Source of the DNA: Bog-756 sp963703145
Lineage (GTDB): Bacteria > Actinomycetota > Acidimicrobiia > Acidimicrobiales > RAAP-2
DNA length: 64,000 bases
Assembly: GCA_963703145.1 (NCBI GenBank)
Contig: OY969793.1
Location: 2,666,001 to 2,730,000, forward strand
Direction: 5' to 3'
A model generated the notes under the pieces. The model did no database searches and was not told the DNA's origin. It was given only the letters and a program-made list of their open reading frames with translations. A program made the translations under genes and the position numbers. Positions 7,952 to 17,226 of the stretch are shown here, in pieces (position 1 is the stretch's first letter; each line of letters begins with the position of its first letter).

Positions 7952-9145
7952 TCAGAGCCCGTTGGCCCGGGCGACCTGCCCGAACCAGGCGGCGCTGGGC
8001 TTGGGACGGCGCTCGAAGGTGTCCCGGTCCACGCCCACGAGCCCGAAGGTCGGGCCGTAGCCCAGGACCCACTCGAAGTTGTCGAGCAGGCTCCAATAGA
8101 AGTAGCCCCGCAGGTCGATGCCGTCGTCGAGGCAGCGGCGGACTCCGGCCAGCGCCCGGCCCACGTACTCGATCCGGGCGGCGTCGTCCGGGGTGCCGAT
8201 CCCGTTCTCGGTGACGTAGACGGGCAGGCCGGTGACGGCACTGGCCCGCCGGATCGTGGCCTCGAGGGCCTCGGGCCAGAACTCGTAGCCCATCTGGGTG
8301 GTGGGCACGCCGTCCTCGCCGGCCAGGGGGCCCTCGGGCCCCACCCGCATCCGGGTGTAGGTCTGGACCCCGACGAAGTCGTCCCCGCCGGTCGCCTCGA
8401 GGAAGACGTCCTCCGAGGGCCGCCGCAGGCGCTCCAACCACTGCTCGCCACCCGGCTGCAGCTGGTAGTCGGTCATCGACAGCGTGAGGCCCACCGGGGC
8501 GTCGCCGGGTCCCGAGCGGATGGCCTCCACCGCCTTGGTGTGGGCCGCGGCCAGGGCCTGGTTGACGAGGTCCCGGCGCAGCCGGTCACGGACCCGAGGG
8601 GGGAAGATGCCGATGCGCCACCCCATGGTGGCCACCACATTGGGCTCGTTGACCGTGCAGGCCAGGCCGATCAGGTCGCCGAGATGGGCGCACGCCCGCT
8701 CGCAGTAGCGGGCGAACCGGTCGGGCGCGTCCGGGGACTCCCAGGTTCCGGCGGCAGCCAGCCACCGGGGGTGGGTGAAGTGATGGAAGGTGACCACCGG
8801 CAGGATGCCGTGCTCGTGGCACGTGGCCGCCATCCGGCGGTAGTGGTCCAGGGCCACCCGGGAGAACTCCCCCTCCTCGGGCTCGATCCGGCTCCATTCG
8901 AGCGAGAACCGGTAGGCGGACAGGCCGAGGGCGGCCACCCGGGCGATGTCGTCCTCGTAGCGGTTGAACGAGTCGCAGGCATCACCGCTCACATCCGCGC
9001 AGTTCGACGCGGGGTCGTGCTCGAAGGCCCACCAGTCGTTGTTGACGTTGCCGCCCTCGATCTGGTGGGCGGCGGTGGCCGTACCCCAGACGAATCGGTC
9101 GGGAAAGGTGATGTCGGGCACGGGGGGCAACCGTAGTAGGAGCAC
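7952..9145 (-). CDS. Glycoside hydrolase family 1 beta-glucosidase-like enzyme
   Basis: Cytosolic TIM-barrel enzyme of 397 residues, slightly short for GH1. It has the N-terminal signature FPDRFVWGTATAAHQIEGG, the acid/base motif TVNEPN near residue 165 and the nucleophile motif VTENGIG near residue 310. The C-terminal SLLDNFEWVLGYGPTFGLV is also typical. No signal peptide is seen. The substrate (gluco-, galacto- or other beta-glycoside) is not readable. The start is GTG 9145 or the in-frame GTG at 9121 (VPDITFPD). It is divergent from the thioesterase gene. Confidence 0.92.
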   Translation of the reverse strand: MLLLRLPPVPDITFPDRFVWGTATAAHQIEGGNVNNDWWAFEHDPASNCADVSGDACDSFNRYEDDIARVAALGLSAYRFSLEWSRIEPEEGEFSRVALDHYRRMAATCHEHGILPVVTFHHFTHPRWLAAAGTWESPDAPDRFARYCERACAHLGDLIGLACTVNEPNVVATMGWRIGIFPPRVRDRLRRDLVNQALAAAHTKAVEAIRSGPGDAPVGLTLSMTDYQLQPGGEQWLERLRRPSEDVFLEATGGDDFVGVQTYTRMRVGPEGPLAGEDGVPTTQMGYEFWPEALEATIRRASAVTGLPVYVTENGIGTPDDAARIEYVGRALAGVRRCLDDGIDLRGYFYWSLLDNFEWVLGYGPTFGLVGVDRDTFERRPKPSAAWFGQVARANGL

Positions 9146-9212
9146 TGGTCACCGGCACCGGGTGCCGTCCCCGGTGTTCGTGGCCGCACCGACCCGATGC
9201 AAGGATGGGACG

Positions 9213-10073
9213 GTGAGCGACGCCCTCAACTTCCTGGTCGACCTACTGGATCTCGAGCCCATCGAGGTCAACATCTTCCGGGGCATCAACCCCGACGAGG
9301 ACCGCCAGCGGGTGTTCGGCGGCCAGGTGGCCGCCCAGTCGTTGATGGCTGCCGGTCGGACCGTCGACCAGGGCCGGCCCCACTCGCTGCACGCCTACTT
9401 CCTCCGACCCGGCGACCCCACCGTCCCCATCCTCTACGAGGTGGACCGCATACGCGACGGTCGCTCGTTCACCACCAGACGGGTGGTGGCCATCCAGCAC
9501 GGGCGGGCCATCTTCAACCTGTCGGCCTCGTTCCACGTGGACGAGCCGGGCCTGTCCCACCAGTTCCCCATGCCCGAAGTGCCCGGTCCCGAGGAACTCG
9601 AGTCCCTGCTCACCCGGCTCGAGCCCTACCGCGAGGCCCTGGGGGACTGGTTCGACCGCCCCCATCCCATCGAGCAGCGGCCCATCGGCGAGCTCCCCTA
9701 CAGCCGGACGGCGAGCAAGGAGCCCCTCCAGCGCCTCTGGATCAGGGCCGACGGCTCGCTCCCCGACGACCCACTGCTCCACGCCTGCATCGCCGCCTAC
9801 GCGTCGGACATGTCCCTCTTCGACACCATGTTGGCCCCCCATGACGTCACCTGGGACGACGCCGACTTCATGGGGGCCAGCCTGGACCACTGCATGTGGT
9901 TCCACCGGCCGTTCCGGGCCGACGAGTGGCTGCTCTACGACATGGACAGCCCGGTGGCCTCAGGGGCCAGGGGCCTGGCCCGGGGGTTCTTGTTCACCCG
10001 GGACGGCGAGTTGGTGGTGTCGCTGGTCCAAGAGGGCCTGATGCGCAAGGTGCCCCACCCGCACCCGGCCTGA
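9213..10073 (+). CDS. tesB: Acyl-CoA thioesterase II (TesB family)
   Basis: Hydrolyses medium- and long-chain acyl-CoA to free acid and CoA. The 286 residues form the double hot-dog fold: FGGQVAAQSLMAAGRT and HSLHAYFLRPGD in the first half, SLDHCMWFHRPFRADEWLLY and ARGLARGFLFTRDGELVVSL in the second. The Asp and Thr/Gln positions of the TesB catalytic set appear to be present. The GTG at 9213 is chosen for its upstream AAGGATGGG; extending the frame upstream would overlap the divergent glucosidase. Confidence 0.93.
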   Translation: MSDALNFLVDLLDLEPIEVNIFRGINPDEDRQRVFGGQVAAQSLMAAGRTVDQGRPHSLHAYFLRPGDPTVPILYEVDRIRDGRSFTTRRVVAIQHGRAIFNLSASFHVDEPGLSHQFPMPEVPGPEELESLLTRLEPYREALGDWFDRPHPIEQRPIGELPYSRTASKEPLQRLWIRADGSLPDDPLLHACIAAYASDMSLFDTMLAPHDVTWDDADFMGASLDHCMWFHRPFRADEWLLYDMDSPVASGARGLARGFLFTRDGELVVSLVQEGLMRKVPHPHPA

Positions 10074-10095
10074 GTACCGCCGACGGGAGGGCTGC

Positions 10096-11367
10096 TCAGC
10101 GCGCGCCGATGGCCACGTAGTCGCGGGAGTCGGCCCCGATGTAGAGCTGGCGGGGCCGAGCGATCTTCGAGTCCTGATCGAGCATCTCCTGCCAGTGGGC
10201 CAGCCATCCAGCCGTCCGGGGGATGGCGAACAGGACCGGGAACATCTCGAGCGGGAACCCCATGGCCTGGTAGATCAGGCCCGAGTAGAAGTCCACGTTG
10301 GGGTAGAGCTTGCGGGAGATGAAGTAGTCGTCGGACAGGGCGATCTCTTCGAGCTTGAGGGCGATGTCGAGCAGGGGGTTCTTGCCCGTGACGGCGAACA
10401 CCTCGTCAGCGGTCCGCTTGATGATGGTGGCCCGGGGGTCGTAGCTCTTGTAGACCCGGTGGCCGAAGCCCTGCAGGCGGCCGCCGGAGCCCTCCTTGAC
10501 CGATCGGATGAACGGCTCCACGTTGTCGATGGATCCGATCTCGGTGAGCATCCGGATGACCGCCTCGTTGGCGCCTCCGTGGCGGGGCCCGTAGAGCGCG
10601 GCGGCCGCCGCGGCCGTGGCCGAGTAGGGGTCGGCGTGGGAGGAGCCCACGACCCGCATGGCGGTGGTCGAGCAGTTCTGCTCGTGGTCGGCATGCAGGA
10701 TGAACAAGACGTCGAGGGCCCGGGCCAGCACGGGGTCGGCCTCGAAGCGGGGCTCGGCGATCTTCCACATCATCGACAAGAAGTTGGAGGTGAACGGCAG
10801 GGAGTTGTCCGGGTAGACGAAGGGCATGCCCACACTGAAGCGGTGGGCGGCGGCGGCCAGGGTCGGCATCTTGGCGATGAGGCGGATGATCTGTTTGTCA
10901 CGCGAGTCGACGTCGAAGATGTCCTTGGCGTCGAGATAGAAGGTCGATAGGGCGGCGACGGCCGATACCAGCATGCCCATCGGGTGGGCGTCGTAGTGGA
11001 AGCCCTCGAGGAACCGCTTGCGTACGTTCTCGTGGATGAAGGTGTGGAGCGTGATCTCCCGCTCCCAGGTCTCGAACTCCGCGGTGGTGGGGAGCTCGCC
11101 GTTCAAGAGCAGGTAGGCCACCTCGAGATAGGTCGAGTTCTCGGCCAGCTGCTCGATGGGATACCCGCGGTACCGCAGGATCCCCTCCTCGCCGTCGAGG
11201 TAGGTGATGGCACTCTCACAGGCTGCCGTGGAGACGAAGCCGGGGTCGTAGAACCACACCCCGGGTAGCAATTTCCCCCATTGCGCCGCAGAGATGCCCC
11301 CGTTTTCAAACGGGATCTCGAGCGACTCGCCAGTGCGGTTGTCGGTGATCGTGATGCTCTCGGCCAC
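10096..11367 (-). CDS. gltA: Citrate synthase
   Basis: Condenses acetyl-CoA with oxaloacetate to citrate, the entry step of the TCA cycle. The 423 residues match the hexameric type II bacterial form. Key motifs are HADHEQNCSTTAMR with the catalytic His, GPRHGGANEAVIRML, and FGHRVYKSYDPRA with substrate-binding His/Arg; the catalytic Asp lies further on. The ATG at 11367 begins MAESITITDNRTG, typical of the family. It converges with tesB, with 22 bp between stops. Confidence 0.97.
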   Translation of the reverse strand: MAESITITDNRTGESLEIPFENGGISAAQWGKLLPGVWFYDPGFVSTAACESAITYLDGEEGILRYRGYPIEQLAENSTYLEVAYLLLNGELPTTAEFETWEREITLHTFIHENVRKRFLEGFHYDAHPMGMLVSAVAALSTFYLDAKDIFDVDSRDKQIIRLIAKMPTLAAAAHRFSVGMPFVYPDNSLPFTSNFLSMMWKIAEPRFEADPVLARALDVLFILHADHEQNCSTTAMRVVGSSHADPYSATAAAAAALYGPRHGGANEAVIRMLTEIGSIDNVEPFIRSVKEGSGGRLQGFGHRVYKSYDPRATIIKRTADEVFAVTGKNPLLDIALKLEEIALSDDYFISRKLYPNVDFYSGLIYQAMGFPLEMFPVLFAIPRTAGWLAHWQEMLDQDSKIARPRQLYIGADSRDYVAIGAR

Positions 11368-11476
11368 TGGTCGTCAGACCCTTCTGTCGTCACTCATCCT
11401 GGTATCGCGCAATCCTAGTTCCACACCCCTCGGACCTGACCAACCGAGCACGCCGGTCGGGGGCCGATCCCACCGG

Positions 11477-12703
11477 TCAGGGGGCGATCTGGAGCAGGAA
11501 TTGCTGGCTGGAGCCGGCGGCACCGCCCGGACGCGCCCGTTGGCTGGCCGGCAGGGCGATCGACACGCCCAGCGTGTAGCGGTGCCCTCCCGAGACCGTC
11601 ATCGGGGCGAAGGTGAGGGCCGTCGAGGACCCCGCGGACAACGACACTGTGCTGTGGGCCACGGCCCCCCGGGCCCCGACTGGCGGCAGCGTCTTACCCG
11701 CCGGGTCGGCCAGGGCCAGCGTCTGGGTGACGACCACGTTGGACTCGTCGACCGTCCCGCAGTTGGTCACCGTGACCTGGGCGGTGACCGTGCCGGTCGG
11801 CGGGAGCACCGTCGGGGTGGCTCCCGCCGGCGTCGACACCGCGTGGACGCTGCAACCCGTCCCAATGGTGCCGGGGGCACCCGACGCCACCGCCGGCGGC
11901 GAGAGCCCCACCGCGGTGACGACCAGTTGGTGGAAGGGCACCAGGGCGCCCGAGGTGTCGAGGGCCAGCGCCGGGGCCAGGGCGGCGAGTCGGGTGGCAC
12001 CGAGGGGGGAGGTGGCCGCCGTGGGCCGGACCCACACCGACGCCGGGAGCCGCACCCGAACCCCCTGGGAGCGGCCGAGGGCCCGTACGGCCCGATAGGC
12101 CGTGTCGGCCTGCTCCAAGAGCCTGCCGACCGCGCCCATGGCCGCCGACGCCTCCCCGATGGAGAGCAGCGGCCCGGTGGTGGTCGGTGTGGTCGATGCC
12201 GGGGCGCCGGCGATCGGCAGGGGGGTCATCCCGAGCTGTCGGTCGATGGCCGTGCGGAGCTGGGACACGGCCGTGGCCCGGGCCACCATCACCTGGGTCA
12301 GGGCGTCACTGACCCCTCCCGTCGGAGCGGGCGGGACCAGGTGGGCGGCCTCGGTCGCCTGTTGAGCGGAGTCGGTCACCGCCTCGTCGAGGCCCTGTTC
12401 GATCTCCCCTCGCGCCGTTGGCCCGGTGGTGTTGGGCAGTGGGACGTTAGGCAGGTTCGGGGCCTCGTTCACGACGGTGGCCAGTTGGCGACCGGTCCGG
12501 GTGGACGCCACCACCACCTGGGAGGCCAGGCCGGCGTACCCCGTGTTGGTGGACGCCCGGTAGCCGCTCGACTGGGCGTGGATCTCCGACAACGACCCGA
12601 CGACGACCACCACCCCGACGGCAATGAGCACGGCCCACAGGACCGTCCGGCCCCAGGACCGCCGCGCAACCGAACGGCTCCGTCTCCGTCTGGCCCTCGG
12701 CAT
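11477..12703 (-). CDS. Membrane-anchored exported protein of unknown function
   Basis: A 408-residue protein with a very basic N-terminus (PRARRRRSRSVARRSWGRT), one membrane span (VLWAVLIAVGVVVVVGSL) and a long exported region rich in Ala, Thr and Pro. Residues from about 300 onward resemble a CARDB/Ig-like beta fold (TVTAQVTVTNCGTVDESNVV). One Cys lies in each of two segments (TGCSVHA and VTNCGTV), possibly forming a disulfide. I do not recognise the family. It is probably a single-gene unit. Confidence 0.75.
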   Translation of the reverse strand: MPRARRRRSRSVARRSWGRTVLWAVLIAVGVVVVVGSLSEIHAQSSGYRASTNTGYAGLASQVVVASTRTGRQLATVVNEAPNLPNVPLPNTTGPTARGEIEQGLDEAVTDSAQQATEAAHLVPPAPTGGVSDALTQVMVARATAVSQLRTAIDRQLGMTPLPIAGAPASTTPTTTGPLLSIGEASAAMGAVGRLLEQADTAYRAVRALGRSQGVRVRLPASVWVRPTAATSPLGATRLAALAPALALDTSGALVPFHQLVVTAVGLSPPAVASGAPGTIGTGCSVHAVSTPAGATPTVLPPTGTVTAQVTVTNCGTVDESNVVVTQTLALADPAGKTLPPVGARGAVAHSTVSLSAGSSTALTFAPMTVSGGHRYTLGVSIALPASQRARPGGAAGSSQQFLLQIAP

Positions 12704-12817
12704 TGCGACGACGTTAGTGCCGGCCAGGGCCCCGCGGCCGGGCAGGCCCGGACGTCAGCGCCTCGGCGCGCGGCCGAGACTCAGGGCCCCGCCGCGTGGG
12801 TCAGGCGCCGGGTGGGC

Positions 12818-14053
12818 TCAGTGGCCGAGCGAGGCGTCGCTGACCGTCTCGGCCGGGCCGACCACGGCCTTGGACGCCACGCCGGCACCGGAGGTGGCGA
12901 GGTCGCTAGCCGTGTTCCGCCACTCGACGGTCGGTCGGATGGCCGCCACGTCGACGTTCGACTTGTACTTGTCGGCCACGGCCAGGATCGACTGGATCAC
13001 CCCGGACGTGAGGAGGTGGGGGACAAGGCCCAGGTCGAGCAGCTTGGTGTGGGCGGCTCGGTAGTAGTGCTCCTCTTTCTCCACGCGGGGATCGGGCGTG
13101 TGGTCGATCACCGCGTTCCCTGGGTACTCCGAGACCACGAGATCAGCCATCTCCGAGACCGTGAAGGACTCGGTGAACTGGTTGAAGACCCGGAACTCGC
13201 CCCGGTCGGCCGGATGGTCGAGGGCCAGCTCCACGCAGGCCAGGGTGTCGAGGATGTTGAGCATGCCCCGGGTCTGGCCGCCGGTCCCGTACACCGTCAG
13301 CGGGTGGTCGGTCACGGCCTGGACGCAGAACCGGTTGAGCACGGTCCCGAACACCCCGTCGTAGTCGAAACGGGTGGCGAGCTCGGGGTGCAGGACCGTC
13401 TCTTCGGTGTCGTGCCCGTAGACGATGCCCTGGTTGAGGTCGGTGGCGCGGATCCCCCAGATGCGACAGGCGAACATCATGTTGGCACTGTCGTGGACCT
13501 TGGACAGGTGGTAGAAGGACCCGGGCTGCTTGGGATAGGGCATGACATCGGTCCGGCCCTTGTGGGTGATCTCGAGGAACCCCTCTTCGATGTCGATGTT
13601 GGGGGTCCCGTACTCGCCCATCGTGCCCAGCTTGACCAGGTGGATGTCCCGATTCTTCTCGGCGATGGCGTAGAGGAGGTTGAGCGTGCCGGCCACGTTG
13701 TTGACCTGGGTGTAGACGGCGTGCTTGCGATCGATCATCGAATACGGCGCCGACCGCTGCTCGGCGAAGTGCACCACGGCCTCGGGCTGGAAGGAGTCGA
13801 GCATGTGGTCGACGAAGGAGGCGTCGGTCAGGTCACCGACCAGCACCTCGATCGAGAGTCCGGAGATCTCGTGCCAACGGCGGACACGCTGCTGGAGGCT
13901 GACGATGGGGACGAGGCTGTCGACCCCCATCTCGAAGTCGTAACCGCGCCTGGCGAAGTTGTCGACCACGCCCACCCGGTGCCCCCGGCGAGACAGATAC
14001 AGCGCGGTCGGCCATCCCAGATAGCCATCACCCCCGAGTACCAGAATGTCCAC
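12818..14053 (-). CDS. sqdB: UDP-sulfoquinovose synthase (SQD1/SqdB-like)
   Basis: NAD-dependent SDR that makes UDP-sulfoquinovose from UDP-glucose and sulfite, the head-group donor for sulfolipid or sulfoquinovosyl glycans. The 411 residues begin with the Rossmann motif GGDGYLGWPTAL. They contain the SQD1 signature LGTMGEYGTPNIDIEEGF, the catalytic FYHLSKVHD (YxxxK) and GIRATDLNQGIVYG, and later NRFCVQAVTDHPLTVYGTGG. These runs match the plant and cyanobacterial enzyme closely, far more than ordinary UDP-glucose epimerases. No sulfoquinovosyltransferase is adjacent. About 210 bp upstream presumably carries its promoter. Confidence 0.92.
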   Translation of the reverse strand: MDILVLGGDGYLGWPTALYLSRRGHRVGVVDNFARRGYDFEMGVDSLVPIVSLQQRVRRWHEISGLSIEVLVGDLTDASFVDHMLDSFQPEAVVHFAEQRSAPYSMIDRKHAVYTQVNNVAGTLNLLYAIAEKNRDIHLVKLGTMGEYGTPNIDIEEGFLEITHKGRTDVMPYPKQPGSFYHLSKVHDSANMMFACRIWGIRATDLNQGIVYGHDTEETVLHPELATRFDYDGVFGTVLNRFCVQAVTDHPLTVYGTGGQTRGMLNILDTLACVELALDHPADRGEFRVFNQFTESFTVSEMADLVVSEYPGNAVIDHTPDPRVEKEEHYYRAAHTKLLDLGLVPHLLTSGVIQSILAVADKYKSNVDVAAIRPTVEWRNTASDLATSGAGVASKAVVGPAETVSDASLGH

Positions 14054-14267
14054 GTTCCACGTTCCTCTCGCTCGTTCCAGAATGGCAATCCACGGATCGG
14101 GCCCGTTTGGGCCGTCCTCGTGTCCGGCAACTATTACCCATTCGTCCTTGGAATGAACTGAGAACCAGGCCGAATCGTCAATTTCTAACGAAACACTAAG
14201 GTACCGGAAAGTCCGGTTGGGGGCCTAGAGCCCAGGTCAGGCAGGCGCGATCGGCGGTATGCACCGC

Positions 14268-15758
14268 TCAGCGGTCACCCGCCCGGTGACCGGCGGCCAA
14301 CGCCTCCTCGGGCTCCCTCCCGCCTCCGATGAGCCCGTCCCGACGGAGGTCGTCGTCGAACGCCGGCAACGGCAACACGGAGGGGGCGAGCTCGGGTGCC
14401 TGCAGACTCCGGGTGATGGCGTCGACCGGTGCCGGGGCGGGCAGTTCCTTCTCCCCCACCCCGACCACGCCCATCTCGACGAACCGCCGCGCCGTCACCA
14501 GCACGCGGCCCTCCAGGGATCCCACGGCCTTGTTGTAGGCGGTCACGGCCGAGTTGAGTCCCTTGCCCACCCCGGCGAAGTGGTCACCGAGGACCGACAG
14601 GCGCTGGTAGAGCTCGGCGCCGAGGACCTGTACCTCGCGGGCGTTCTCGGCCAGGGCGTCCTGCTGCCATCCGTAGGCGACGGCCCGGAGCAGCGCGATG
14701 AGGGAGGTGGGGGTGGCGAGCAGCACGTGGTTGGCCACGGCGTACTCCATGAGGCCCGGCTCGTGCTCGAGCGCCGCCGTCAGCAACGGGTCGCCGGGGA
14801 TGAAGGCCACGACGAACTCCGGGGAGGGATCGACCCGCTTCCAGTACTCCTTCTTCGACAGCGCATCCACGTGGGCCTTCATCTGGCGACCGTGACTGGC
14901 CAGATGGGTTCGGCGGACGGTCTCGTCATCGGCCTCGTTGGCATCGAGGAAGGCCTGCATGGGCACCTTGGCATCGACCGCCACGTTCTTGCCGCCGGGG
15001 AGGTGGACGACCATGTCGGGGCGGAGCCGGCCACCATCCGCGTCGGAGGTGACCTGCTCGTCGAAGTCGCAGTGCTCGAGCATGCCGGCCATCTCCACTA
15101 CGCGGCGCAACTGGAGCTCGCCCCAGCGTCCCCGGGTCTGGGGCGAGCGCAGCGCGGTCACCAGGTTGCGCGTCTCTTTCTGCAGCTGGTCGTGCGAGGT
15201 CGACAGGTGCTTCATCTGCTCGGTCAGCTCGGAGTAGGCCCGCTGGCGCTCCACTTCGAGGTGCTGCATGCCCTCCTCGTACTTGCCCAGCTGCTCGCCG
15301 ATGGGCTTCAGGAGCTGCTCGATGGCCACGTGGCGTTTGGCCAGCTCGCCCTCGGCGGCCTGGCGCGTCTCGTTGAGCTTGGTGTCGGCCAGCTGGAGGA
15401 ACTGCTCGTTGTTCTGCTGGAGGGCCAGGGAGGACAGCCGGGCGAACTCACCGGTCAGCTGGGCCCGGGTCTCCTCGAACGCCGCCGTGCGCTGCTCGGC
15501 GGCCTGGCGCTCGTGTCCCAGTTCGGCGGTGAGCCGGGCGGTGGTCGACTCGAGGGACGTGATCTGTTGCTGCTGATCGGCCGATCGGGACCGGAGGCCC
15601 TGCAACTCGCTGGTCAGAGCCTGGTTCTGGCCCAGGGCGTCGCCCAGTCGGGCCTCGGCGGTGCGTGCCGCCGACACCTGATTCGAGCGGATGAGCAGGC
15701 CGGTGGCCACCCCCAGGGCGACCCCGGCCAGAAGTCCCACAATGAGCCCGGTAATCAT
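14268..15758 (-). CDS. rmuC: DNA recombination protein RmuC homolog
   Basis: A 496-residue protein with an N-terminal membrane segment (ITGLIVGLLAGVALGVATGL). A long Gln/Glu/Ala-rich coiled coil follows (residues about 30-200). The RmuC domain comes next, with RGRWGELQLRRVVEMAGMLEHCDF and MVVHLPGGKNVAVDAKVP, typical of the restriction-endonuclease-like fold. RmuC limits DNA rearrangements at inverted repeats, and its anti-phage role is also reported. The ATG at 15758 has AGGAGG eight bases upstream, so longer readings are rejected. It is divergent from the NDH-2 gene. Confidence 0.93.
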   Translation of the reverse strand: MITGLIVGLLAGVALGVATGLLIRSNQVSAARTAEARLGDALGQNQALTSELQGLRSRSADQQQQITSLESTTARLTAELGHERQAAEQRTAAFEETRAQLTGEFARLSSLALQQNNEQFLQLADTKLNETRQAAEGELAKRHVAIEQLLKPIGEQLGKYEEGMQHLEVERQRAYSELTEQMKHLSTSHDQLQKETRNLVTALRSPQTRGRWGELQLRRVVEMAGMLEHCDFDEQVTSDADGGRLRPDMVVHLPGGKNVAVDAKVPMQAFLDANEADDETVRRTHLASHGRQMKAHVDALSKKEYWKRVDPSPEFVVAFIPGDPLLTAALEHEPGLMEYAVANHVLLATPTSLIALLRAVAYGWQQDALAENAREVQVLGAELYQRLSVLGDHFAGVGKGLNSAVTAYNKAVGSLEGRVLVTARRFVEMGVVGVGEKELPAPAPVDAITRSLQAPELAPSVLPLPAFDDDLRRDGLIGGGREPEEALAAGHRAGDR

Positions 15759-15885
15759 GATGAGTCCTCCTCGGGGCCCCGAGGGCCCTCGGGGCCAGAG
15801 TACCGAGGGGGTGTGCCATCGCTGGGGGACCCGCCCACTGACCTGCCCCGTCGAGGGCGGCAACGGCGTGTGTCAGCATGGTGGC

Positions 15886-17184
15886 GTGCATCGAGTGGTG
15901 ATCGTGGGGGCCGGGTTCGCCGGCCTCTCGGCGGCACGGGCCCTGATCGGCACGCCGGTCGAGGTCACGGTGGTCGACCAGCGGAATTTCCACACCTTCC
16001 AACCGCTGCTCTACGAGGTCGCGACGGCCGGGCTCGAGGCCGGCGATGTCGCCTACCCGATCCGGGCCATCTTCGGTCGCGCCCCCAACGTGTCGTTCCG
16101 CTTCGCCACGGTGACCGGCGTCGACTGGGACGGCCGACAGGTCCTGCTGGCCGATTCGGAGTCGCTGCCCTTCGACTCGGTGATCGTGGCCAGCGGCGCC
16201 ACCGCCCGGTACTTCGGTATCCCGGGTGCCGCTGAGTTCACCTTCCCGCTGTACACCCTGACCGACGCGCGGACCCTCCGGGACCACGTCCTGCGTCGCC
16301 TGGAGGACGCCGACGCCGATCCGACGGCGCTGGCGCAAGGCGCGCTCACCTTCGTCGTGGTGGGAGGGGGACCCACCGGTGTGGAGGTGGCCGGGGCGCT
16401 GGCCGAGCTCTTGGACGTGGCCGTCAGCCACGACGGCTTCAACTTCACCCGGGACAGCGGCCGCATCATCCTGGTCGACGGGCTCAACCGCCTGCTCACG
16501 CCGTTCGCCGCGTCGGCCGGTGACTACGCGGCCACCACCTTGAAGGGCCGTGGGGTGGAGATGCACTTCGGGCACATGGTCCGATCGGTCGACTCGTCCT
16601 GTGTCGAGCTCGACGATGGCACGCAGATCCCGACCCGGACCGTGGTGTGGGCCGGCGGGGTCACCGTCGAGGGGACCGTGGCGTCCGAGCTGGGTGTCGA
16701 GGCCGGGCCGGCGGGCCGACTCCTCGTCGGGGACGATCTGGCCATCGGCGGCCATGACGGCGCCTACGCCGTGGGGGACGCCGCCGCCGTGCGCTGGCTG
16801 CCCAAGGCGCCGGGGCATCCCGAGGTGTGCCCGCAGCTGGCCCAGGTGGCCATCCAGTCCGGCCAGCATGCCGCGGCCCAGATCGTGCGGCGCTTGGACG
16901 GCCGGCCCACCGAGCCGTTCCGCTACCACGACAAAGGCATCATGGCCACCATCGGGCGGCGGGCGGCCGTGACCCAGTTCCCACGGGGCCTGGTCGTCCG
17001 CGGGACCCTGGGCTGGCTGGCCTGGCTCGGCCTGCACCTGGTGTATCTGATCGGGTTCCGCAACCGGATCATCGTCCTGGTCAACTGGTCGTGGCGCTAC
17101 CTGTCGTGGGGTTCCGGCCCCCGGGTCATCGTGGGAGACGAGCTCGAATGGAGCCAGGGCTCCGACGCCGGTCATCACCCCTGA
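15886..17184 (+). CDS. ndh: Type II NADH dehydrogenase / NAD(P)/FAD-dependent oxidoreductase
   Basis: Single-subunit, non-proton-pumping NADH:quinone oxidoreductase of 432 residues. It has the FAD motif VVIVGAGFAGLSAARAL, the NADH motif VVVGGGPTGVEVAGAL and the second FAD contact AYAVGDAAAV. The C-terminal part (LGWLAWLGLHLVYLIGFRNR) is hydrophobic, as in membrane-attached NDH-2. The GTG at 15886 puts the Rossmann strand four residues from the start. It is followed after 42 bp by phoU, probably co-transcribed. Related enzymes act on other quinones or sulfide, but the sequence looks like standard Ndh. Confidence 0.9.
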   Translation: MHRVVIVGAGFAGLSAARALIGTPVEVTVVDQRNFHTFQPLLYEVATAGLEAGDVAYPIRAIFGRAPNVSFRFATVTGVDWDGRQVLLADSESLPFDSVIVASGATARYFGIPGAAEFTFPLYTLTDARTLRDHVLRRLEDADADPTALAQGALTFVVVGGGPTGVEVAGALAELLDVAVSHDGFNFTRDSGRIILVDGLNRLLTPFAASAGDYAATTLKGRGVEMHFGHMVRSVDSSCVELDDGTQIPTRTVVWAGGVTVEGTVASELGVEAGPAGRLLVGDDLAIGGHDGAYAVGDAAAVRWLPKAPGHPEVCPQLAQVAIQSGQHAAAQIVRRLDGRPTEPFRYHDKGIMATIGRRAAVTQFPRGLVVRGTLGWLAWLGLHLVYLIGFRNRIIVLVNWSWRYLSWGSGPRVIVGDELEWSQGSDAGHHP

Positions 17185-17226
17185 CCGGGGCGCGTCACGC
17201 CCCACCTGGGCCCCGGTCACGGTACG

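Noticed and set aside
11294..14161. A 955-codon open frame on the plus strand opposite the membrane-anchored protein and sqdB
   Set aside because: It is the antisense shadow of two real genes. Its translation is Gly/Arg/His-rich with no motif, as is usual for GC-rich DNA.
14203..14217. Short hairpin ACCGGA-AAG-TCCGGT between sqdB and rmuC
   Set aside because: Only six pairs and upstream of a divergent/tandem start region, so too weak to call as a terminator or operator.
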